Below, in pieces: positions 1 to 7,660 of a stretch of 34,285 nt of DNA. Made by a program: the position numbers and the translations under genes. The DNA is taken from the NCBI GenBank assembly GCA_005798335.1, contig SYJV01000460.1, positions 1 through 34,285 on the forward strand, read 5' to 3'. Numbering within the stretch: the first letter of the stretch is position 1; the number at the start of each line of letters is the position of its first letter. The stretch comes from Planctomycetaceae bacterium. GTDB taxonomy: Bacteria; Planctomycetota; Planctomycetia; Pirellulales; Pirellulaceae. Below the pieces are notes generated by a model, which worked only from the letters and a program-made list of their open reading frames with translations, had not been told where the DNA came from and did not search any database.

Positions 1-82
1 GCTAGGCGAGGATTGGGTTGATTTTTCGAACTTATTGCAAAGCCAAGCTCAACCCAATCCTCGCCTAGCGGCTGCGGGTTAA
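1..82. repeat. Stem-loop repeat with conserved tail
   Basis: Two perfect 21-nt arms (1-21 and 49-69) face each other around a 27-nt loop. The right arm runs into a tail, GCGGCTGCGGGTTAAACG, at about 67-85. Nearly the same tail, inverted, occurs next to the large inverted repeat at 9825-9937, so this appears to be one copy of a composite intergenic repeat. The left arm begins at the window edge, so the element may extend further left. It lies upstream of the DUF1559 gene, but nothing shows a regulatory role. Confidence 0.85.
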
Positions 83-85
83 ACG

Positions 86-193
86 ACAAAATGGCTAGGG
101 CGAAAAGCCATGCCTTGCACACAAAATGGCGCTGTCCAACTAGATTTAGTGCGATTTCGTAGCTTTTCTGCTTTTTTGTTTTAGGAGTATGAT
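86..193 (+). promoter_or_regulatory. Leader region of DUF1559 gene with direct repeats and small hairpin
   Basis: The 10-mer ACAAAATGGC occurs at 86-95 and again at 121-130. A short hairpin (ATGGCT 91-96, AGCCAT 106-111) overlaps the first copy. A clear Shine-Dalgarno AGGAG lies at 183-187, six bases before the ATG at 194. No confident -35/-10 pair was identified. A regulatory role for the repeats is inference. Confidence 0.35.
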
Positions 194-1210
194 ATGAATC
201 GCTTTAACGGCCGGAGGGTGATCGGTTTTACGCTCGTCGAACTATTGGTGGTGATCGCCATCATTGGCGTGTTGGTGGGATTGTTGTTGCCGGCTGTGCA
301 GGCAGCGCTGGAAGCAGCCCGGCGGATGCAGTGTCAGAATAATCTCAAGCAGTTTGGGTTGGCTATTCATAACTTCCACGACACTTACCGGTACTTTCCA
401 CCAGCGTACAACTTGCACACTCCGCCGGCCTCTGGCGGCGACGGTCACTTTACGTGGTTCGCGCATTTGCTGCCGTTTATGGAACAAACCAATGCCGCAC
501 GACTGTTCGATTTGAAGGTTCGCTTCGCAAGTGCTCCGAATTCGCAGGCCACGCTGGCTCAAATCCACGTACCCGGTTTCTTCTGTCCCTCGCGGCGCGG
601 TGGCGTCAATGTGATGCGAGCCACTTCCTCACGCGGTTTGACGGCGCTGGGCGCTGCTGGTGGCACGACCTCGGATTATGCCTGCGTGGGACTTGGGGAT
701 GACCAGCGAATTCCATTGCCCGATGGGTTCGTCGTCAGCGCGAACAATCGCGCCGAAGCAATGCCACCTGCATTGAATCCATGGACGGCGTCGACCGCGA
801 TTCTCAATGACCTTAAGGGGAGCACAACCTTCGGTTCAATCATTGACGGCACCAGCAATACTGCGTTGATCGGAGAAAAGCACATCTCCACAACCTGTAT
901 CAATATCGGTACGGGGAATGCCGACGTGGGTTGTGCCGACGGGTCCGTGCTCGGCATGCGATTCTATGCCCAGTTGCACTCGGTGCGCTACCTGGAGTTC
1001 CCGCTGACTCGCGGTCCTCAGGACGCTATCGCTACGATTACCGCACCAAATTCTGGAGTTCACTGGGCGTCGTTCGGCAGTTGGCATCCGGGCGTCAGCC
1101 AGTTTGTTTTCGGCGACGGTTCGGTGCGTTCGCTGGCAACCAACACGGCGCTGCGAGTCCTGTGGCAAGTCGGTGATCGCCGTGACGGACAAGTGCTTAG
1201 CCTGGAATGA
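194..1210 (+). CDS. DUF1559 prepilin-like protein
   Basis: This 338-aa protein belongs to the DUF1559 family, which is greatly expanded in planctomycetes and whose exact function is unsettled; members resemble type II secretion pseudopilins. The N-terminus holds a type IV pilin cleavage/methylation motif, [17 protein letters not shown], at about residues 11-27, followed by a hydrophobic helix and the conserved stretch ending NNLKQFGLAIHNF. The C-terminus holds the H-X9-DG signature (His298, Asp308-Gly309). The start is supported by AGGAG six bases upstream. It is followed after 12 nt by a lipoprotein gene, the same pairing seen twice more in this window. Expected location is the inner membrane with a periplasmic C-terminal domain, after prepilin peptidase processing. 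Confidence 0.93.
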   Translation: MNRFNGRRVIGFTLVELLVVIAIIGVLVGLLLPAVQAALEAARRMQCQNNLKQFGLAIHNFHDTYRYFPPAYNLHTPPASGGDGHFTWFAHLLPFMEQTNAARLFDLKVRFASAPNSQATLAQIHVPGFFCPSRRGGVNVMRATSSRGLTALGAAGGTTSDYACVGLGDDQRIPLPDGFVVSANNRAEAMPPALNPWTASTAILNDLKGSTTFGSIIDGTSNTALIGEKHISTTCINIGTGNADVGCADGSVLGMRFYAQLHSVRYLEFPLTRGPQDAIATITAPNSGVHWASFGSWHPGVSQFVFGDGSVRSLATNTALRVLWQVGDRRDGQVLSLE

Positions 1211-1222
1211 GGTATTCGGGAA

Positions 1223-1654
1223 ATGTTTCGGTGTTGTCTATTGATCTGCGTAACGGTTGCAACTCTTGGATGCGACGGCAAGTATCCGGTCAGAGGCAAA
1301 GTTCAGTTCAGCGATGGTTCACCACTGGCTGGCGGTATGGTCATCTTTACTGATGAAAAGGGAGAGACCGGTGGCTATGGTCCGTTGCAACCCGATGGTT
1401 CGTTCGAGATTACCTACGACGATCCTCGCGATGGTTTGCCCAAGGGAACTTACGGCGTCTCCGTGAGGCCGCCCAGTCCTTGGTCGATGACAGAAGAAGA
1501 ACGTCGTACGGCACCGCCTCGTGGTGGAGTGGCACTGAAGTACTTGCAACCAGAAACATCCGAGATCAAAGTGGTCATTGACAAACAAATGACCAACTTG
1601 GTTATCAAGCTGGACAAGGACACTCCTGCGATGCGACCCGGTGGAGGCAGGTAA
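1223..1654 (+). CDS. Small lipoprotein, Ig-like/carboxypeptidase regulatory-type fold
   Basis: A 143-aa predicted lipoprotein. The signal peptide ends in a lipobox (ATLGC, Cys17). The mature part begins with YPVRGKVQFSDGSPLAGGMV and continues with a GxYGV-type strand, the pattern of small transthyretin-like or carboxypeptidase-regulatory beta-sandwich domains common in planctomycete lipoproteins. No catalytic residues are evident. It lies 12 nt downstream of the DUF1559 gene and 20 nt upstream of the cytochrome gene, so co-transcription is likely. Function is unknown; a structural or accessory role for the DUF1559 partner is inference from repeated pairing. Confidence 0.85.
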   Translation: MFRCCLLICVTVATLGCDGKYPVRGKVQFSDGSPLAGGMVIFTDEKGETGGYGPLQPDGSFEITYDDPRDGLPKGTYGVSVRPPSPWSMTEEERRTAPPRGGVALKYLQPETSEIKVVIDKQMTNLVIKLDKDTPAMRPGGGR

Positions 1655-1674
1655 CTAAACACCGGCACGAATCT

Positions 1675-4110
1675 ATGAGATTTTTTCTTACTATTTTCGT
1701 GGCTTGCTGCGCACTTGACGATGCGTGGGCTCAGCAAGGCGAATCCTCCGACGTTCGCTTGTCCGTTCAGTTTTTCGAGAATCGCGTGCGACCGATTCTG
1801 AGCGAGCACTGCTATCAGTGTCATGGCCCAAAGAAGCAACAAGCGAATCTACGTCTCGATTCGCGGACCGCGATACTAACTGGTGGTGATTCCGGGCCCG
1901 CGATAGAACCCGGCAAACCGGATGCAAGTCTATTAGTCAGTGCGATCAATCATGGCGACATCGTGCAAATGCCACCTCAGTACAAGTTGCAAACTGCCGA
2001 CATTGATGCGCTGACGACATGGGTCAAAGTCGGCTCGCCTTGGCCAGAAACGGCAAGAACGGCGGACGGAGTTGCCGAAGCTGCGGTGAAGAACCGAACA
2101 GACTATCGCAATCAACCTGCACATTCTGACACTGAGTCAAAGTCTAGGCATGACCCGCCATCTAAACACTGGTCGATGATTCCGCCCATTCGACCGAAAA
2201 TTCCGGTGGTGAAGAATGCCCATTGGCCGAAAAATGAAATCGACCGTTTTATTCTCAGCAAATTGGAGCACTTGGGCATCGAGCCAGTAGCGATGGCCGA
2301 CAAGCGATCGCTGGTACGTCGCATGACGTACGATTTGCACGGCCTACCGCCAACTCCCGAGTCGGTCCAGCAGTTCTTGAACGACGACCATCCTGAAGCC
2401 GTCCAACGATTGGTTGAGAGACTCCTGGCAGCACCTCGTTACGGCGAGCATTGGGGACGCCATTGGCTGGATGTTGCTCGTTACGCGGACAGCAACGGTG
2501 GTGACGAGAACCGCATTCATGCGCATGCTTGGCGGTATCGAGATTATGTAATTGAGAGTTTCAATCAAGACGTCCCCTTCGATCGATTTGCCGCCGAACA
2601 GTTGGCCGGTGATTTACTGGACGCCCAAAGTTCTGAAGAGCGGTATCGGTTGTGGATCGCGACCGGATTACTGGCCATCGGCCCCAAGCCGCTACTGGCT
2701 AACGACGCCGCCAAGGTCGAGATGGATGTCGTCGACGAACTGATCGAGACGGTCGGTCGCGCATTCCTCGGATTGTCGCTGGGATGTGCGCGGTGCCACG
2801 ATCACAAATTCGATCCCATCACGCTTGACGATTACTACGCTCTGGCAGGAATCTTCAAGAGCACGCAAGTTGTCGACCGATTTGATGTCCGCATTTGCCG
2901 TACCTGGACCGAAAAAGCACTTGGATCGGAAATGGACGACCAGCATTTTCGCGAGCTAAAGGAAAAGGCTGCGTGGTGCGATGATATGCGTCGGTTGAGT
3001 GACGCAAACTCCGATCAACGGAAATACATCAAGCAAATGGAAGAAGTGCGTGCCCAGATGGCACCTCTTCCCGTCGCGATGGCCGTGCGGGACAGTGGCA
3101 CAATCAGCGATGCACGAGTTCACTTGCGCGGCAATCCGCAGACGCTCGGAAACCTCGTACACCGAGGTTTCCCACAAGCCATCGAATGTGCCAACCAGCC
3201 AGCCATCCCGACCTCACAGAGCGGACGACTGGAGTTGGCGCGCTGGATGGTGAATTCCGAGAATCCCTTGACCGCCAGAGTAGTCGTTAATCGTGTTTGG
3301 CGGTGGCACATGGGAGAGGGTATCGTCTGGACTCCCGACGATTTCGGAGTCATGGGTGCTCGACCCGACAACCAGCAGCTACTCGACTACTTGGCAATGC
3401 GATTCGTTGACAAAGGCTGGTCGATCAAGTGGCTGCATCGGCTGATCATGGGCTCAGCAGCCTATCAATTGAGCAGCCGTGGCGACGCGCGCTCACTGGC
3501 GCGCGATCCAGAGAACCGCCTGCGCTGGCGCATGAATCGACGACGACTGGAGGCAGGTGAGATTCGCGACAGTTTGCTGTCGTTAGGCGGGGCACTGGAT
3601 TTGGCAGTCGGCGGATCGTTGCTACCTCCATTGACCAATCACGAGCAATTCTCCAAGGTGCAGAACCAGCTCAAGCAAGCCTACACTTCACGCCAGCGCG
3701 CGGTCTATTTGCCTGTGGTGCGTAGTGGCATGTACGATTTGTTTCAAGCGTTTGATTTCGCAGATCCTAGTGTGACCAGTGGTAGACGAAGTGTAACCAC
3801 GGTTGCTCCGCAGGCGCTGTTCCTAATGAATAGTGAACTGGTGTGGCAAGCCTGCCAATTCGCCGCCGAGCGCTTGTACAAGGAGGGCAGTGACGAAGGC
3901 GAGCGAGTTCGACGATTATACAGCCTGGCGTTCGGACGTACCCCCAATCCATCTGAAGCCGATCAGGCCACCACGTTTCTGCGACAATATCGCGAACAAC
4001 TTGCAATTCGGCCGACTAATGAAGGAACAGCCAGCGCTACACGGATCGAGGCGCTGGAAGCTTTGTGCCACGCGATTGTGATGACCAATGAGTTCCTTTA
4101 TGTCCATTGA
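1675..4110 (+). CDS. Planctomycete cytochrome, PSCyt1-DUF1549-DUF1553 protein
   Basis: An 811-aa exported protein with the domain order typical of planctomycete cytochromes. A signal peptide covers about residues 1-20 (ending AWAQ). A PSCyt1 heme-binding segment follows with CYQCH (Cys46, Cys49, His50). DUF1549 (PSCyt2) spans about 165-380 and ends with a second CxxCH, CARCHDHKFDPI (Cys371, Cys374, His375). DUF1553 (PSD1) begins near LARWMVNSENPLTARVVVNRVWR. It is somewhat short for the family, apparently because the linker between the last two domains is compact. Families like this usually sit beside a DUF1501 gene, as here. The substrate is unknown; a periplasmic redox role is inferred from the heme motifs. 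Confidence 0.93.
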   Translation: MRFFLTIFVACCALDDAWAQQGESSDVRLSVQFFENRVRPILSEHCYQCHGPKKQQANLRLDSRTAILTGGDSGPAIEPGKPDASLLVSAINHGDIVQMPPQYKLQTADIDALTTWVKVGSPWPETARTADGVAEAAVKNRTDYRNQPAHSDTESKSRHDPPSKHWSMIPPIRPKIPVVKNAHWPKNEIDRFILSKLEHLGIEPVAMADKRSLVRRMTYDLHGLPPTPESVQQFLNDDHPEAVQRLVERLLAAPRYGEHWGRHWLDVARYADSNGGDENRIHAHAWRYRDYVIESFNQDVPFDRFAAEQLAGDLLDAQSSEERYRLWIATGLLAIGPKPLLANDAAKVEMDVVDELIETVGRAFLGLSLGCARCHDHKFDPITLDDYYALAGIFKSTQVVDRFDVRICRTWTEKALGSEMDDQHFRELKEKAAWCDDMRRLSDANSDQRKYIKQMEEVRAQMAPLPVAMAVRDSGTISDARVHLRGNPQTLGNLVHRGFPQAIECANQPAIPTSQSGRLELARWMVNSENPLTARVVVNRVWRWHMGEGIVWTPDDFGVMGARPDNQQLLDYLAMRFVDKGWSIKWLHRLIMGSAAYQLSSRGDARSLARDPENRLRWRMNRRRLEAGEIRDSLLSLGGALDLAVGGSLLPPLTNHEQFSKVQNQLKQAYTSRQRAVYLPVVRSGMYDLFQAFDFADPSVTSGRRSVTTVAPQALFLMNSELVWQACQFAAERLYKEGSDEGERVRRLYSLAFGRTPNPSEADQATTFLRQYREQLAIRPTNEGTASATRIEALEALCHAIVMTNEFLYVH

Positions 4111-4117
4111 ACATCGT

Positions 4118-4122
4118 GGAAG
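4118..4122 (+). promoter_or_regulatory. Shine-Dalgarno deciding the DUF1501 start
   Basis: GGAAG lies seven bases before the ATG at 4130. It favours that start over the in-frame ATGs at 4088 and 4100, which lie inside the end of the upstream gene. Confidence 0.5.
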
Positions 4123-4129
4123 TAATGTG

Positions 4130-5566
4130 ATGAGGCATTCACTGCACGGTTGCGCAGAATCGTTGATGGGTACTCGGCCCACGCGGCGGACATTGCTCGA
4201 ACACATGGGAGCCGGATTCGGTTCGATCGCTTTGGCAGGTCTATTGGCTGAGCAGGCTTCGAGCACCGGACGAGATCCGATGGCAGTCAAGGTGCCTGAG
4301 AAGAAAGCTCGGGCGAAGCACGTGATCATGTTGTTCATGGACGGCGGACCATCGCAGCATGACCTGTTTGACCACAAACCATTGCTAGTGCGAGACCAGG
4401 GCAAGCCATTGCCGTTGAAGTTGCCGCGCGTGCTGTCGAATACCGATCGCCTGGGCAATATACTTGGACCGCTGGCCAAGTTTCGCCAACGCGGGCAAAG
4501 CGGCCAGTGGATCAGCGACTTGCTACCTCATATCGCGACGATAGCTGACGAATTGTGCGTGATCCGTTCGATGCACTGTTCCAATCCTCAGCACGGCGCG
4601 GCTTGTTTGGAATGGCACACTGGCAGTCATAACTTGGTTCGCCCCAGTTTGGGTTCTTGGATTCTGTATGGACTTGGGACGGATAACCAAAACCTACCGG
4701 GCTATATTACGTTGTCTCAGCCATTGGATTCGGGTGGAGCGGGGATGTTCGGATCCGCGATGTTGCCCGCTGTCTACCAAGGCACGCCACTAGGCTATGG
4801 TAAGACACCTGCCAACAAGGCCAAATTTCAATCGATCGAGCGACGGCACGAAGATGCGAGGTTGCAACAAATGGAGCTTGAGTTCGCTCGACGATTCAAT
4901 GAAGAACAATTGCAGCAAACGGGTTCCGACGGTGAATTGGAAGCGCGTATCAAAAGTTACGAACTGGCATTTCGCATGCAAACCGAGGCTCCCGAAATTC
5001 AAGATGTTTCCGAGGAGTCCGACGCAACGCTTGCAGCGTATGGAATCGACCACCCGAAGACAGCCGACTTTGCACGCCAATGCTTGTTGGCTCGTCGTTT
5101 CGTCGAGCGCGGTGTGCGTTTTGTCCAGTGCAATACCACGGGCTGGGACCACCACTACGGGATTCGCGGCGCGTTGCCAGGGAATGCTATGGCAGTGGAC
5201 AAACCGGTTGCCGCGTTGATTCGAGACCTGAAGACACGCGGGCTGTTGGATGACACACTCGTGATTTGGGGCGGCGAATTCGGTCGAACGCCCATGGCCG
5301 AAGGCGAGGATGGCCGCGACCACAATCCGTATGGCTATTCAATGTTCCTGGCTGGCGGAGGGGTCAAAGCAGGTTTATCCTACGGGCGCACCGACGACTA
5401 CGGGTTCTTCGCGGTCGAAGATAAAATGCATGTCCGTGATTTGCACGCCACGATTCTGCTTCTACTCGGCTTGAATCACGAGCGGCTCAGCATCAACTAT
5501 GCCGGTCTGGACGTGCGACTGACCGGAGTGACCGAGGCCCACATTGCGCACAAATTAATTGCGTGA
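4130..5566 (+). CDS. DUF1501 protein (alkaline phosphatase/sulfatase-like fold)
   Basis: A DUF1501 protein of 478 aa from the preferred start. The N-terminus RPTRRTLLEHMGAGFG resembles a Tat signal, although the second Arg is followed by Thr. Family motifs visible include MLFMDGGPSQHDLFDHKP, NPQHGAACLEWHTGS, TGWDHH and IWGGEFGRTPMAEGEDGRDHNPYG; the Asp/His-rich motifs resemble metal ligands of the alkaline phosphatase superfamily. Reading from 4130 gives MRHSLHGC, matching the usual family start, and leaves 19 nt after the cytochrome gene; an ATG at 4088 would overlap that gene. DUF1501 genes are normally partnered with DUF1549/DUF1553 genes, and the pair probably works together in the periplasm. 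No substrate is known. Confidence 0.92.
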   Translation: MRHSLHGCAESLMGTRPTRRTLLEHMGAGFGSIALAGLLAEQASSTGRDPMAVKVPEKKARAKHVIMLFMDGGPSQHDLFDHKPLLVRDQGKPLPLKLPRVLSNTDRLGNILGPLAKFRQRGQSGQWISDLLPHIATIADELCVIRSMHCSNPQHGAACLEWHTGSHNLVRPSLGSWILYGLGTDNQNLPGYITLSQPLDSGGAGMFGSAMLPAVYQGTPLGYGKTPANKAKFQSIERRHEDARLQQMELEFARRFNEEQLQQTGSDGELEARIKSYELAFRMQTEAPEIQDVSEESDATLAAYGIDHPKTADFARQCLLARRFVERGVRFVQCNTTGWDHHYGIRGALPGNAMAVDKPVAALIRDLKTRGLLDDTLVIWGGEFGRTPMAEGEDGRDHNPYGYSMFLAGGGVKAGLSYGRTDDYGFFAVEDKMHVRDLHATILLLLGLNHERLSINYAGLDVRLTGVTEAHIAHKLIA

Positions 5567-5840
5567 TATCTTGCCTTCGAGGCACAACTCAATCACAACG
5601 TGAAAGCAGAAAGGTGTCTCGGTAGATTGGTATCATCGCTCCATCAACCCCGTGTTGGTGGACGCACGACTTTAGGCTGGACGCTCGGCTTGTACTATCG
5701 AGTTGCAAATCCACCGAATCGGCCAACACCATAAGCACCGCTCCTGCGACCACCAAAGCCGTCCCACGCTGTAAAGTCGTTCGGAGTACTCGCTCGACAT
5801 CGATCAGCTCATCAGGATTGTTAGCTCGCTCCAGAATCGA
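5567..5840. other. Intergenic region with dispersed repeat and possible coding relic
   Basis: This gap separates convergent genes. A weak hairpin (TGCCT/AGGCA, 5572-5584) lies just after the DUF1501 stop but has no T-run. The dispersed repeat at 5652-5730 follows. On the minus strand, the peroxidase reading frame stays open beyond its stop for about 50 codons (LERANNPDELIDVERVLRTT and onward, about 5700-5838), with no recognisable start or family. This may be a relic or chance. Confidence 0.4.
5652..5730. repeat. Dispersed intergenic repeat, copy A
   Basis: About 69 nt (5654-5722) match a second copy at 18146-18213 at roughly 80-85% identity by eye, with a one-base indel. The ends are self-complementary: GTGTTGG at 5652-5658 pairs with CCAACAC at 5723-5729, and GGTGGA pairs with TCCACC. 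Both copies lie in gene-free DNA after the 3' end of a plus-strand gene. It resembles a small non-autonomous or REP-like element. Confidence 0.75.
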
Positions 5841-7076
5841 CTACAGCAGCTTGAGAAATGCTAACAGATCAGCTTTGTCCTGGTCTGTAAAAATCATTGG
5901 CGGGTCTCCGTCGATGTTTGTGTCAGTCGCGATGGCAAAAAACGTCGCATAATGTTCTATGACCTCCTCAAGTGTCTTCGCGGAATTGTCGTGGAAGTAA
6001 GGTGCGGTATGCTGGATGCCCCACAAAATCGGAATTTTGAAATTTGAAAACTGGCCGAACGGAAACGGCGTGAAATTCCCGTTGATCAAGGAAATGCCGG
6101 GATCGGGGCTACTAATTTCAGTCGTTGAGCTGTCGGGGTTGTGAATCACGAAATCGTAGACGGGATTGTTGGCCGTGTTTAGTTCAGAAACGAGCACGGA
6201 CTGGAACCGCGTTCCCTTGGGAACGTGGAATGGTGGCACGGGAAGTGGATTGAAGCCGTTGCTTTCGTTCAGCATCGGACCGCTGTGACAGATAGCGCAA
6301 ATACCTGTGCGCGAACTTCCCGGATTCAACTGCGAGGGAATGGCGAAGTCGTCAAAAAACGCGCGACCACGCTTTTCGGATGCGGTTTTTCCATTGGGCA
6401 GTTTTGGCCGAGTGCCCTTTCTGAAAAACTTGCGCAATTCGCTGGAGGAAAAAAAGGATTTCGTGGTTTGGAAAGCGGCGATCAACTGTAACTGCTCGAT
6501 TGTGGGCTCGATAGTGTTTTGCGTGTGATCGTGTACGGCATCGAGCGCCTGCTCGTCCAAACCTGGCGCGCGACCATCGTACATCAAAACCGGATCGAGT
6601 GCGGGTGTGTTCAGTGTGGTCGGAATGCCACGCCGAACGACTATGTGTGTCGCGGATGGATCGTTGAGCAGAGCAACGTTTGGTGGCAAGGGAATTCGAA
6701 CCAGCACCGTGGCGTCTTGTAACATGCGGCTGACACCGTTTCCCTGAAAGTCATCGCTGCCATCGTGCAGGAACAGCGGATCGTCTGGGTCAGCCAGAAA
6801 CCTCAGTTGGGCATCCAAAGGCGAAACCGTGCCAAATGGCCCCGGGTGACAAGTCGCACAGGTTCTTCCATTGCCGCCAAACGTTTCTTCCTCGAACAGC
6901 CTCCGGCCCTCTACAAATGCCGCATGAGCGCCTGACGAGTCGCCAGGATCGTCCGCGTTAGCGCTCGAACTCCAGGGAAAAAACAGCAAACTGGCTCCTG
7001 CGATGAGTAACCAGCGGGTTCTGCTGCAGAATGCCTGCCCGCACCAGACCGATTGATCGAAACTATTCCAACTCAT
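5841..7076 (-). CDS. Di-heme cytochrome c peroxidase-like protein
   Basis: A 411-aa exported protein of the bacterial cytochrome c peroxidase/MauG superfamily. A signal peptide runs to about residue 41 (SSSANA). Two CxxCH heme sites are present: CATCH (Cys73, Cys76, His77) and CAICH (Cys260, Cys263, His264). Family landmarks include TLNTPAL, MYDGRAPGLDEQAL and, near the end, a WGIQHTAPYFHDNSAKTLEEVIEHY segment typical of the C-terminal domain. The start is supported by GGGAG six bases upstream. It stands alone between gene-free stretches. Family members reduce peroxide or oxidise other substrates in the periplasm; which applies here cannot be told from sequence. Confidence 0.88.
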   Translation of the reverse strand: MSWNSFDQSVWCGQAFCSRTRWLLIAGASLLFFPWSSSANADDPGDSSGAHAAFVEGRRLFEEETFGGNGRTCATCHPGPFGTVSPLDAQLRFLADPDDPLFLHDGSDDFQGNGVSRMLQDATVLVRIPLPPNVALLNDPSATHIVVRRGIPTTLNTPALDPVLMYDGRAPGLDEQALDAVHDHTQNTIEPTIEQLQLIAAFQTTKSFFSSSELRKFFRKGTRPKLPNGKTASEKRGRAFFDDFAIPSQLNPGSSRTGICAICHSGPMLNESNGFNPLPVPPFHVPKGTRFQSVLVSELNTANNPVYDFVIHNPDSSTTEISSPDPGISLINGNFTPFPFGQFSNFKIPILWGIQHTAPYFHDNSAKTLEEVIEHYATFFAIATDTNIDGDPPMIFTDQDKADLLAFLKLL

Positions 7077-7660
7077 ACCTTGCTCCCAGCAAAACGTAAG
7101 AATGACAAACTGGCCGGAATAACTAACTCTCAGTTGTTATGTCCTCAAACAATACAACTACGGCGTCAACGGGAACAACTCTCTGAGCTCCCCAAAACGT
7201 GTTGGGGTTCAAAGCAAACCAGTTGCCCCTAACAGTTAATTGCCTTGAGAGTTCAAAAGTGTTACACTTTTTTCCCGTGGTCGATGTTTTTTGAACTCTT
7301 GACGCTTGCACGCGGCGGTGACCGCGACGCAGGTTTCACGACCGACCTTGGTTTTGTTTCTGTGCTGGTGGTCAGGCAGGCAGGCCCGGGGGGCCGGCCC
7401 GGGGCGACGATGTTTCCTGGCTAAAGAACGCCAAAGAAAAAAGCTAGTGATCGAATCGCCCGCGCCGACATTGAGTGCAGCGCTTAGTGTTTTCCGTCCA
7501 ACGCGGAAAAATAAACGACTCCGTTAGCAACGGAGACTCCGCTGAGCGCGCCAAAACGGCGGCGCGAACCGTCAGGTTGGTTGTCAGTCTACGGGTCCAG
7601 CCCACTAGCGCAAACCAATTCCAACCACAAGCCCCTTTGGCGTGAGCCGCACAATGGAAA
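7077..7660. other. 584-nt gene-free region with several palindromes
   Basis: No gene is supported here; ORFs at 7123-7311 (minus) and 7306-7527 (plus) have no family resemblance and no good ribosome site. Structures seen are a CCCCAA/TTGGGG stem (7190-7207); an 11-bp inverted repeat AGAGTTCAAAA (7248-7258) with TTTTGAACTCT (7289-7299), enclosing a 17-nt palindrome at 7255-7271 that runs into six T; a very GC-rich tract around 7375-7406; and CTCCGTT/AACGGAG (7519-7535). The 7190-7299 structures lie upstream of the peroxidase gene and could be promoter-proximal; this is inference. Confidence 0.5.

Noticed and set aside
3916-4479. 187-aa minus-strand ORF across the cytochrome/DUF1501 junction
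   Set aside because: Antisense to two well-supported genes; no recognisable motif.
4790-5323. 177-aa minus-strand ORF
   Set aside because: Antisense to the DUF1501 gene, whose conserved motifs cover the same DNA.
7255-7273. Intrinsic terminator (palindrome followed by six T)
   Set aside because: The stem is AT-rich and no plus-strand gene lies upstream, so a terminator role is unsupported.
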